A stretch of 34,177 nt of DNA from VMSU01 sp031400755. Lineage in GTDB: Bacteria; Desulfobacterota; Desulfobulbia; Desulfobulbales; VMSU01. The translations under genes and the position numbers were made by a program. The stretch spans positions 1 through 34,177 of the forward strand of contig JANNQL010000182.1 in assembly GCA_031400755.1 (NCBI GenBank). Direction: 5' to 3'. The notes beneath the pieces are model-generated. The model was not told where the DNA came from, did not search any database, and was given only the letters and a program-made list of their open reading frames with translations. Shown here piece by piece: positions 24,000-30,977 of this stretch (positions within the stretch are counted from its first letter, which is position 1; each line of letters begins with the position of its first letter).

Positions 24000-24092
24000 C
24001 ACCCCACACAGACATCACTACAGATAATCATTACTATATAGGATGTCCATATGTTATGAGTAATCATTACCATTGCCTATTAGCAAGAGTCG
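24000..24092 (+). pseudogene. Fragment of a Y1 (REP-associated/IS200-type) transposase
   Basis: One plus-strand frame reads YYIGCPYVMSNHYHCLLAR. The NHYHCLL core matches the HUH metal-binding motif with its preceding Tyr-Val-Met-(P/S)-Asn context in Y1_Tnp proteins (commonly YVxMPNHVHLLL). No tyrosine helix or other family block follows, and the frame soon becomes featureless, so only a scrap of the gene remains. Confidence 0.5.
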
Positions 24093-24523
24093 GGCCAACC
24101 AGACATGCACATCACAACAAGCTTATATCTTTAAATAATTTAAAACAGGCGCCTAACGGATAGGTAAAAAGTGTCGGCAAATAGAGACGGCCATTTGCTT
24201 AAAAACAAGGCGCAGAGGCCAATGTATAAGTAAACAGGATGAAATTATTGAATAAAAAAATTTAATAGTTGTGTCATGAAATCACGACAAAAATTGAGGA
24301 GGGGAAAAATTGGACTAGTGCCACATTGTAGGAAGCGTACCAGTGGCCTGGAATTATGCTGGCGCCATAGCGGCCGTTTGGGTGGTCAAATTGCTTGAGC
24401 CGGTGATTGAACGTGCTGCAGAGCGAACGTCAGTTACGGGTAATCGCTTGTCGCCTCGCCCCCTTCGGCATAGGAATAATCTACCGCGTAGCCGCCGAGC
24501 ACGGTCAGCGTTACCCATAAGGA

Positions 24524-24564
24524 AAACAAAAAGGCCGAAACCATTATGCCCATGGTTTCGGCCT
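24524..24564 (-). terminator. Rho-independent terminator of the tRNA gene
   Basis: A perfect 13-bp stem AGGCCGAAACCAT (24532-24544) / ATGGTTTCGGCCT (24552-24564) with a 7-nt loop. Read on the minus strand, it is followed by TTTTTGTTTT (A-rich on the plus strand at 24524-24532). It lies 9 nt beyond the tRNA CCA end. Confidence 0.9.
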
Positions 24565-24572
24565 GTATTTGT

Positions 24573-24648
24573 TGGTGCCCCCGATACGATTCGAACGTAC
24601 GACTCCAGGATTAGGAATCCTGTGCTCTATCCCCTGAGCTACGGGGGC
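24573..24648 (-). tRNA. tRNA-Arg (anticodon CCT)
   Basis: 76 nt with encoded CCA. The acceptor stem GCCCCCG/CGGGGGC, D stem GCTC/GAGC, anticodon stem CAGGA/TCCTG with loop TTCCTAA (anticodon CCT, reading AGG), and T arm GTACG-TTCGAAT-CGTAT (one G-T pair) all fold. It has its own promoter upstream and a strong terminator downstream, so it is a monocistronic unit. Confidence 0.96.
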
Positions 24649-24678
24649 AAACTGCCTTATCTGCCTTGCTTACGGGCG

Positions 24679-24707
24679 GTTATAGCATCTATGCCTTAAA
24701 AGATCAA
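24679..24707 (-). promoter_or_regulatory. tRNA-Arg promoter
   Basis: Read on the minus strand: TTGATC (24707-24702), 17 bases, TATAAC (24684-24679). The -10 lies about 30 nt before the mature tRNA 5' end. Confidence 0.65.
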
Positions 24708-25114
24708 CGTCCGTTTTTTGCTGATAGTTGTCGAAGTCGTCCTGTCTTTGGACAGTTTTAGTTCATCCGCGTGCGCTCGATACTACAAACGCATTACATG
24801 CGCTTGCAATTTCATCACGCACTGCCTGTGACCTAACGTTGCCGGGATAGCGTTGCAGAAAGAAAGTCTCAATGGTCATTGTATCCCTGGTAGCGCTCAA
24901 TTGTGGTTGTTATGGTTCAATACATATTGAATATGTTACCCAAGTCTTGGGGATCGCTCCAAACATTTTCGATAAAATTAGCTAGGCAAACTACCCGGAC
25001 ATTCAGTATATCGCTAAATATACAATATTGTTTTCTGGAATCCAGACAATACTCTGTCCCGCAGGCCGGGCAACACCGCCGGCCTGCTAAACCCAATATG
25101 CCACCCGACACCAC
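24708..25114. other. Intergenic region between the tRNA promoter and the rhomboid gene
   Basis: I find no gene. A perfect 9-bp hairpin, GCAGGCCGG (25061-25069) / CCGGCCTGC (25079-25087), lies 28 nt before the rhomboid start codon. A Cys-rich open frame on the minus strand across it is judged spurious. Confidence 0.6.
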
Positions 25115-25963
25115 ATGCCAACCTACCAACTAAAAACTTCCATACTCTGCCCGAACTGCCGCCGATTGATCAACCGGCATGAACCGACCTGCCCATATTG
25201 CGGCATCGGCCGCCCTGGTTCCTGGTGGAAGAATAATCGCTTGATGGCCGGCCTCGCGGACCAAGACCGGATTATCAGCCTGCTCATCTATGTCAATATC
25301 GGCATGTTTGTGCTTTCGCTACTGCTCAACCCGCGTAGCGCCAGTTATGGGTTTAACCCCTTTTCTTTTCTGTCGCCAAGCAACCAAAGTCTGTTACTCC
25401 TCGGCTCCACCGGTACCTACCCCATTATCAAGCTGCATCGCTGGTGGTCGCTGCTGTCGGCAAGTTATCTGCACGGCAGCCTGCTCCATATCCTGTTCAA
25501 CATGATGGCCCTGCGGCAGATCGGCCCGCTGGTCATTCAGGAGTATGGCGGCTACCGGATGCTGGCAATCTATACACTGGGGGGAGTTGGCGGTTTTGGC
25601 GTTTCTTTTTTGGCCGGGGTGCCCTTTACCATTGGCGCCTCGGCTGCGGTCTGCAGTCTGCTGGGCGCCATGCTCTATTATGGCAAAAGCCGCGGCGGGG
25701 CATACGGCCAAGATCTTTACCGCCAGACCGGGGGCTGGGCCTTGAGTATCTTTGTGTTTGGCCTGCTGTCTCCGGGAATCAACAACTGGGCGCACGGCGG
25801 CGGCATGGCCGTAGGCGCCCTGCTGGGCTATCTTCTGGGGTATAAGGAACGCCGCCGGGAGGCGATGCAAGATAAATTCCTCGCTATCGTCTGCGTCGTG
25901 ACGACTGCCCTGGTGCTGGCCTGGGCTGTCCTGAGCGGCATTTTGTATCACTTCCTGGCGTAA
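25115..25963 (+). CDS. Rhomboid-family intramembrane serine protease with N-terminal zinc ribbon
   Basis: A polytopic inner-membrane protease of 282 residues that would cleave transmembrane substrates. Residues 12-29 form a zinc ribbon (CPNC...CPYC: Cys12, Cys15, Cys26, Cys29), then a first helix (YVNIGMFVLSLLLN). The rhomboid core shows WSLLSASYLHGSLLHILFNMMAL, the catalytic serine Ser176 in TIGASAAVCSLLG and the catalytic histidine His227 in NNWAHGGGMAVGALLGYLLG. The last hydrophobic segment (IVCVVTTALVLAWAVLSGILY) gives a seventh helix. The cytosolic zinc ribbon is a known accessory of bacterial rhomboids. The start ATG has no obvious Shine-Dalgarno. Substrates are unknown. It converges on the pyruvate kinase gene. 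Confidence 0.94.
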   Translation: MPTYQLKTSILCPNCRRLINRHEPTCPYCGIGRPGSWWKNNRLMAGLADQDRIISLLIYVNIGMFVLSLLLNPRSASYGFNPFSFLSPSNQSLLLLGSTGTYPIIKLHRWWSLLSASYLHGSLLHILFNMMALRQIGPLVIQEYGGYRMLAIYTLGGVGGFGVSFLAGVPFTIGASAAVCSLLGAMLYYGKSRGGAYGQDLYRQTGGWALSIFVFGLLSPGINNWAHGGGMAVGALLGYLLGYKERRREAMQDKFLAIVCVVTTALVLAWAVLSGILYHFLA

Positions 25964-26046
25964 AGAAAGCGTTTTCAGGACACAACCCTTCCGCAAGCAT
26001 CAGTTGCCTGTTCTTAATACTACTCCGACACTTCAAACTTAACCCC

Positions 26047-26083
26047 GCCCTCACCCTAACCCTCGCCCTGAGGGAGAGGGGAT
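26047..26083. repeat. CCCTCACCCTAACCC-type intergenic palindrome
   Basis: CCCTCACCCTAACCCTCGCC is followed by CTGAGGGAGAGGGGA. The CCCTCGCCC / GGGAGAGGG halves pair with one mismatch. This is a very common bacterial intergenic motif. It sits between the convergent rhomboid and pyruvate kinase genes. Confidence 0.6.
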
Positions 26084-26188
26084 TTTGTGGGAATTCCTCC
26101 CCTTTCAAGGGTTCTGTCAAGTCCCCCGCTCGATTCTGTTCGATGCCCCCTCGAGGGGTCCGGAAGTGGGGTATGCCTCTGAGTCTTA

Positions 26189-27589
26189 TCAAATCACCCG
26201 CACCTGCACGGTTTCGACAAACTTACCACCCACCAGGATGTCGGAAACTACAATGATGCGGTCCCCTGGCTGGACGAAACCTCTTTGCTGCACCTGTTCA
26301 ATGGCCCGCTGAATGGTAACTTCCGGTTCCATGGAAAATTTAATCAAAAATGGCTGCACCCCCCAATAAATCCCCAGACGGCGTCTGACATGGGAGGTGT
26401 TGGTAAAGGCGAAGATTGGGCTGGTCGGCCGGCACTTACTCATCAGCACGGCCATCAGACCCCGCCTGGTAAAGACGAATATGGCCGCGGCCAGCAGATT
26501 GTTACTTAAGATGGCCGCCGACCGGGCGATCTCGGATTTTGAGTTGCTGGAGGCCAGGACCTGTACTTTAAGGCTCAATGACAATTTTCGCTCAATCCTG
26601 CGGGCCACGGTGTCCATCACTTCCAGGGCCTTGAGCGGATACTTGCCGGTGGCCGTCTCCCCGGACAGCATGGTGGCGTCAGCCCCTTGCAGGACCGCCT
26701 GGGTGATGTCAGTCACTTCGGCCCGGGTGGGAGTGGGGTTGACGATCATTGATTCCAGCATATGAGTGGCCACAATCACCGGTTTGCCCACTGATCGGCA
26801 CTGGCTAACGATTTCCTCCTGGAGCAGCGGCACCTCCTCGTAGGGCATCTCCGCCCCCAAATCGCCACGGGCAATCATCACTCCATCGGCAGCAAGAATG
26901 ATTTCAGCAAGATGCAAGACGGAATCGGCGCTCTCGATCTTGGCGATGATATCAATTTTCGCCTGTCTTGCTTGCAGATAACGGCGCAGCTCGGCAATCG
27001 CCTGCGGACCTTTCACAAAAGACAGGGCAATAAAATCAATGCCGTACTCAATGCCGAATTGGATGTCCTGCCAGTCCTTTTCGGTAATGGACGGCAGGTC
27101 GGCGCTCTTGCCCCGAATATTGATGTGGCGGCGGGAGGTGAGGACGCCGTCATCCAAGCTCTTGCAGATAATATCTTTATCCCGGATAGCGACCACTTTC
27201 AAGCTGATCATGCCGCCATCAACCAGCACGGTATCCCCTTCAGCCACATCGTTAATAAAACCGTCATAACTCACCTCGACGCAATTGGCTTCCAGCACGG
27301 CTTGATGCCGGACCGTAAGGGTCAACAGGTCTCCGGTCCGCAGGACAATGTCCGGACTCACATCGCCGGTGCGGACCTCTGGCCCTTTGGTGTCGAGCAG
27401 AATGGCAATGGAGGTGCCACCTTTACGATTGAGGCGCTTGATGTGTTTGATCACCGCCCCATGCCAGTCGAGAGTACCGTGCGACATATTCAGCCGGGCG
27501 ATATTCATGCCGTTCTTGGCCAGTTGCTCCAAAAGGGCAAAGGAGGCCGTCTTCGGCCCGATGGTACAGATGATCTTTGTCTTGCGCAT
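26189..27589 (-). CDS. pyk: Pyruvate kinase
   Basis: The final glycolytic step, phosphoenolpyruvate plus ADP to pyruvate plus ATP, in the cytoplasm. The 466-residue sequence opens KIICTIGPKTAS, followed by MNIARLNMSHG and LDTKGPEVRTG. The active-site signature is IIAKIES, with the catalytic lysine, and then GVMIARGDLGAEMPYEEVP; later come VATHMLESMI, TRAEVTDI and MLSGETATGKYP. The Glu in TKGPEVR is at the position linked to potassium dependence in the family. The C-terminal domain is present, but there is no extra PEP-utiliser domain as in some Gram-positive enzymes. Its start lies 15 nt after a small zinc-ribbon membrane gene on the same strand, suggesting a two-gene operon. Confidence 0.97.
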   Translation of the reverse strand: MRKTKIICTIGPKTASFALLEQLAKNGMNIARLNMSHGTLDWHGAVIKHIKRLNRKGGTSIAILLDTKGPEVRTGDVSPDIVLRTGDLLTLTVRHQAVLEANCVEVSYDGFINDVAEGDTVLVDGGMISLKVVAIRDKDIICKSLDDGVLTSRRHINIRGKSADLPSITEKDWQDIQFGIEYGIDFIALSFVKGPQAIAELRRYLQARQAKIDIIAKIESADSVLHLAEIILAADGVMIARGDLGAEMPYEEVPLLQEEIVSQCRSVGKPVIVATHMLESMIVNPTPTRAEVTDITQAVLQGADATMLSGETATGKYPLKALEVMDTVARRIERKLSLSLKVQVLASSNSKSEIARSAAILSNNLLAAAIFVFTRRGLMAVLMSKCRPTSPIFAFTNTSHVRRRLGIYWGVQPFLIKFSMEPEVTIQRAIEQVQQRGFVQPGDRIIVVSDILVGGKFVETVQVRVI

Positions 27590-27604
27590 GTTGTGCCTAC
27601 GGCT

Positions 27605-27844
27605 TTAGTTGGTGGGGATTGCTTCCCCTTGCTCTTGCAAGTAAGAGTATAGCAAAAAGGGCGCGACAAAGGAAATAGCAATGAAGGCATGAAACCGGTT
27701 TAGACCGGCGATTGACCCCGCTCTTAATCCTGCCAGGCAATGCCGGCAGCGCTCCTTGCCGTCCAGAATTAATTCCACGAGCAGACCACAACCTTGACAG
27801 TCTCGGCATGTTGCGCTAAACCTAAAATGAACGACTGTCGGCAT
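27605..27844 (-). CDS. Small zinc-ribbon membrane protein upstream of pyruvate kinase
   Basis: A 79-residue protein. Two CXXC pairs (CRDCQGC near residue 13 and CRHC near 33) form a probable zinc ribbon, followed by one C-terminal hydrophobic helix (FHAFIAISFVAPFLLYSY) that would anchor it with the ribbon in the cytoplasm. I do not recognise the family. The ATG at 27844 follows AGGG at 6 nt; a start at 27871 would add nine residues. The stop is 15 nt before the pyruvate kinase start, so they are likely co-transcribed. The coding case rests on cysteine spacing, the helix and the tight linkage. Confidence 0.65.
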   Translation of the reverse strand: MPTVVHFRFSATCRDCQGCGLLVELILDGKERCRHCLAGLRAGSIAGLNRFHAFIAISFVAPFLLYSYLQEQGEAIPTN

Positions 27845-27973
27845 ACTTCGCCCTAAAAATCGCGGAACCATACCAACTCATATGGCCCCTGCCCCGAAGG
27901 TCACGCTCAGATAAACACCAACCGATCAACTCATGAGACTCCATAACCTCCCAGAACCGAACACATTCTGCCC

Positions 27974-29209
27974 ATGACCCCTGACTGCATGCGAGCAATT
28001 GATCGGTATGCGGGCATACCGATCACCTTTGGGGCGACCCTGTTGATGATGGCCTGGCGGCTTGCCTTCCAGCCTCAGCCGAAAACGCCCAAGCGCATCC
28101 TTTTTATTGAATTGTCCGAGATGGGCAGCACCATCCTGGCCGACCCGGCCATGCGCAAGGCCCGCGATCATTTCAAGGCCGAGATTTTTTTCGTCATTTT
28201 TCGAAAAAACCGGGCAAGCCTGCGTCTGTTGCAGACCATCCCCGAGAACAACATCTTTGTGATCAATGAATCAAGCCTGGGCAGTCTTGTGGCTGATGTC
28301 GTTAGATTTTGGCAATGGTCGCGGCGGCGCCACCTCGATACGGTGGTGGACCTTGAGCTCTTTTCCCGATTTACTGCCCTCCTGGGCTGGCTCAGCGGCG
28401 CAGTAAATCGGGTCGGCTTTCATGCCTTCCATAATGAGGGCCTCTACCGGGGCGGATTCTTGAGCCACCGGGTGGCCTATAACCCGCATATCCATATTGC
28501 CAAAAATTTTGTGGCGCTCGTCAATGCCCTTATCTCCGAAAGGCCGGAAACCCCCTATTCAAAGACCATTGTGCCGGATGCGGAAATTGTCTTGCCGGTG
28601 GTGGAACCAGGCCCTCAGGCCACCCTGGCCATGCGGGCCAAGGTCAATGGCCTTGCTCCCCACTATGATGAGAGGACACCGCGCCTGGTCCTGATCAACC
28701 CGAATTCCAGCGAATTACTGCCCCAGCGCCGCTGGCATCCGGAAAATTATCAGCTCTTGATTCGGCGCATTCTTGAGCGCTACCCGGATGTGCTTGTCCT
28801 GATCACCGGGGCGCCGTCCGAGTTGTCAGGGGCAACGGCGCTGATCTCGGCAATCAATCATGAACGGTGCCATAATCTGACCGGCCTCTTGACCCTGGAA
28901 GAACTTCCAGTGCTGTACACCATCTCAGCGCTGATGGTGACCAACGATTCGGGCCCCGGTCATTTTTCCTCAATTACCCGGATGCCAACTATCATCATCT
29001 ATGGCCCGGAGACCCCAAAATTGTATGGCTCGCTCGGCAACGCCCATTATATATATGCAGGGCTCGCCTGTTCGCCCTGCGTCTCGGCGACAAACCACCG
29101 CAAGACCGCCTGCACCGATAATGTCTGCCTACAGATAATCAAACCAGAAACAATCTTAACAAAGGTTGGAGAAATCCTTGATGAGCATCCGGTCCCCGAA
29201 AATCGTTAA
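27974..29209 (+). CDS. Family 9 glycosyltransferase (heptosyltransferase-like)
   Basis: A 411-residue GT-B enzyme of the ADP-heptose:LPS heptosyltransferase superfamily. The N-terminal part after about residue 40 has KRILFIELSEMGSTIL, the family's substrate-side strand and loop. The C-terminal nucleotide-binding half has LVLINPNSSELLPQRRW, VLITGAPSE and the hallmark MVTNDSGPGHFSS. The N-terminal 35 residues include a hydrophobic stretch (IPITFGATLLMMAWRLAF) that may associate with the membrane. It probably acts on LPS or another envelope glycan at the cytoplasmic face; the exact sugar is not determinable. The last 29 nt overlap the start of the next gene, so the two are co-expressed. Confidence 0.9.
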   Translation: MTPDCMRAIDRYAGIPITFGATLLMMAWRLAFQPQPKTPKRILFIELSEMGSTILADPAMRKARDHFKAEIFFVIFRKNRASLRLLQTIPENNIFVINESSLGSLVADVVRFWQWSRRRHLDTVVDLELFSRFTALLGWLSGAVNRVGFHAFHNEGLYRGGFLSHRVAYNPHIHIAKNFVALVNALISERPETPYSKTIVPDAEIVLPVVEPGPQATLAMRAKVNGLAPHYDERTPRLVLINPNSSELLPQRRWHPENYQLLIRRILERYPDVLVLITGAPSELSGATALISAINHERCHNLTGLLTLEELPVLYTISALMVTNDSGPGHFSSITRMPTIIIYGPETPKLYGSLGNAHYIYAGLACSPCVSATNHRKTACTDNVCLQIIKPETILTKVGEILDEHPVPENR

Positions 29210-30704
29210 TCTGGTTCTGGCCGTGCTGGCCATCAGTCTGATCGCCTTGCTCTTTTTTGAGTACTCAGGCAAGCATGGCGATCAAAACAAAAAGGCAACG
29301 GCGCCGCCCCAGTCGGCCCAGGCCGACCAGCCTAAATCTGCGGCCAAACCAACCAAAGAGCGGGCCAAGACAGCCATACGCCAGAGCTTAAGGCCGAAGT
29401 CGGAGCCACCCCCGAGCCAAACTGGCGGCACCCCACAGAGTGCCCTGGCGGATGGTGCTGATGCTGTTGTTGAGGACCACCAGAAAGCCAGCGCCGAACC
29501 GGGTCCGACCGCCACTCATACCGCCACCGACAAACCCACTGTCCCCAAAATGAGCCAGGAAGACTTCCTGCTTGAGATGGAACATATTGCCGGGATCACG
29601 GATGCCACGGAGCGCCAGGCTGCCTTACGCGATCTCGGCAAGACCCTCGGCACGCAGATGGATGTGGAGCTCGCCGCCCAGACCTTGGCCGCTTTGACGC
29701 AATACGATGACCAAGCGGCCTTTGCCAGTCAAGTGGTCAGCGCCATGCTGGAAAACAAGAACCCGGCCGCTGCCGCCCAGTTGATCGCCCAAACCGGCAA
29801 TGCCCAACTGATCCAGGACACTGCCGGACAGATCGCCTCCGCCTGGGGGGCCAGCGACCCGCAGGCGGCCCTGCAATGGGCCGCAACCCTGCCCCAGCCC
29901 AAGCTGGTAAATATGGCCTATAATGAAATCGCCTACAGCTGGGCGACTAAAGACCTGAACGCTGCCTACAACTGGGCCGCGCAAATTCCTGATCCGCAAG
30001 CCAGAGGCGAAACCCTGACGCGGGTCGGCCGGGCCTTGGCCCAACAGGACCCAGTGGCCGCCGCCCAGTGGGCAATGCAGTTTGAGGACCCAAAGATCCA
30101 GGGCGATATCCTGTCATCAGCGGTGCAACTCTGGGCACTCAAGGATATGGCCGCCGCCACCGGTTTTATTGATAAATTACCGGCGGGCGCGACCAGGGAA
30201 CAGAACATCAACGCAGTGGCCAGGCTGTTGGCCAGGTCTGATCCGGGTGCGGCCATCAACTGGGTAACGAAGTCAGCCGCCCCCGAGTCCCGCAACAACA
30301 TCCTGACCGAGGTCAGCACGGTCTGGGCCAAACAGGACCCGGCGGCCGCCTCGAAATGGGTCGAAAATTTCACCGATCCTCCGACCAGGAGTCAGGCCCT
30401 GTCGGCGACCACCTCCCAGTGGGCGAGGAAAGACCCAGCAGCAGCCATGGCCTTTGTCAAAAGTCTGCCGCAGGACTCGGCACAGGACCAGGCCGTCGGC
30501 AGCGTACTCCGGACTTGGGTCAACAGCGACCCGGCGAGCGCTATTTCCTGGGTCGACGGGGTCAGAAACACAAGTCAACAAAACGGCTACTATGAAATCC
30601 TTGGCAGACAGTGGCTGGGGCTTGATCCGGCCCAGGCCTCCCAATGGATCAACCAGTCCAGGATGCCAGCCGAGGTCAAGCAGATACTCTTGCCGCAGAA
30701 GTGA
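29181..30704 (+). CDS. Membrane-anchored protein with ten 32-residue helical repeats
   Basis: 507 residues from the ATG at 29181; a TTG five codons earlier is less likely because GGAG suits the ATG. One N-terminal hydrophobic segment (VNLVLAVLAISLIALLFF) should anchor it in the inner membrane with the rest in the periplasm. A low-complexity Pro/Ala/Lys/Glu-rich stalk runs to about residue 120. From residue 185 to 504 there are ten consecutive repeats of exactly 32 residues with no insertions, consensus W-A-x-x-D-P-x-A-A-x-x-W-[VA], ending three residues before the C-terminus. The pattern suggests an alpha-alpha solenoid like TPR/SEL1, used for protein binding. No enzymatic motif is seen. It overlaps the GT9 gene by 29 nt, so a role in envelope assembly is a plausible inference. 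Confidence 0.85.
   Translation: MSIRSPKIVNLVLAVLAISLIALLFFEYSGKHGDQNKKATAPPQSAQADQPKSAAKPTKERAKTAIRQSLRPKSEPPPSQTGGTPQSALADGADAVVEDHQKASAEPGPTATHTATDKPTVPKMSQEDFLLEMEHIAGITDATERQAALRDLGKTLGTQMDVELAAQTLAALTQYDDQAAFASQVVSAMLENKNPAAAAQLIAQTGNAQLIQDTAGQIASAWGASDPQAALQWAATLPQPKLVNMAYNEIAYSWATKDLNAAYNWAAQIPDPQARGETLTRVGRALAQQDPVAAAQWAMQFEDPKIQGDILSSAVQLWALKDMAAATGFIDKLPAGATREQNINAVARLLARSDPGAAINWVTKSAAPESRNNILTEVSTVWAKQDPAAASKWVENFTDPPTRSQALSATTSQWARKDPAAAMAFVKSLPQDSAQDQAVGSVLRTWVNSDPASAISWVDGVRNTSQQNGYYEILGRQWLGLDPAQASQWINQSRMPAEVKQILLPQK
29733..30692 (+). repeat. Ten in-frame 96-bp coding repeats
   Basis: Ten units of 96 bp encode the 32-residue repeats. Boundaries fall every 96 bp exactly (first unit VVSAMLENKNPAAAAQLI, last ILGRQWLGLDPAQASQWI). 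Sequence identity between units is low except for the W, DP, AA and W positions, so they are old protein repeats rather than a fresh DNA array. Confidence 0.85.
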
Positions 30705-30761
30705 TGGCGTCGCAAGTTCAGCCGTCACTTCGTCTGCCGGTAAAAAAACAAGGCGGCATCA

Positions 30762-30835
30762 CGTCATTCCCGCGAAAGCGGGAATCCAGGCAGGTCCATG
30801 GATTCCGGGTCGCGCTTCGCTTGCCCGGAATGACG
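30762..30835. repeat. Palindromic intergenic repeat (CGTCATTCCCG type)
   Basis: CGTCATTCCCG (30762-30772) and CCCGGAATGACG (30824-30835) form terminal inverted repeats. Inside, CGCGAAAGCGGGAATCCAG and TGGATTCCGGG also pair. This is a widespread small palindromic or MITE-like element that can form a cruciform or long hairpin. It lies 58 nt after the repeat-protein stop. Confidence 0.75.
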
Positions 30836-30876
30836 ACCTAAAGTACAACACACTTGCAGCCGCTAGCACTATTTGC

Positions 30877-30905
30877 TTGCCGGGCCGCAGGGTTGGGGGT
30901 AGAAT
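30877..30905 (+). promoter_or_regulatory. Promoter upstream of the radical SAM gene
   Basis: TTGCCG (30877-30882), 17 bases, TAGAAT (30900-30905). Initiation would fall near 30912, giving a leader of about 66 nt that begins just before the hairpin at 30930-30951. Confidence 0.45.
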
Positions 30906-30929
30906 CGCCCTCGTTTTTGTTGAATATCT

Positions 30930-30953
30930 AAAAGGCCGCCAAAGGCCTTTTTT
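30930..30953 (+). terminator. Hairpin with T-run immediately before the radical SAM gene
   Basis: AAAAGGCC (30930-30937) / GGCCTTTT (30944-30951), loop of 6, T-run continuing to 30953. The AGGAGG ribosome site starts at 30961 and the ATG is at 30978. It may terminate upstream transcripts or act as an attenuator. Confidence 0.7.
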
Positions 30954-30977
30954 GCTTCACAGGAGGAGGCCCTGGCC

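Larger units (their letters stand above)
23810..24572. other. Intergenic region of 763 nt with transposase relic
   Basis: It contains the rest of the copy B leader (to about 23985), a fragment of a Y1 transposase (24000-24092), TAATCATTAC twice as a direct repeat (24025-24034 and 24061-24070), and the tRNA terminator (24524-24564). Between 24165 and 24520 I see nothing convincing. Confidence 0.6.

Noticed and set aside
24434..24544. 36-codon minus-strand ORF with a hydrophobic start (MVSAFLFSLWVTLTV).
   Set aside because: Its ATG lies inside the stem of the tRNA terminator and there is no Shine-Dalgarno; it is more likely a by-product of the terminator sequence.
24917..25129. Minus-strand open frame of 70 codons with several cysteines (CCPACGTEYC).
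   Set aside because: No ribosome site, TTG start, no recognisable domain, and it covers the GCAGGCCGG hairpin; the cysteine spacing is probably chance.
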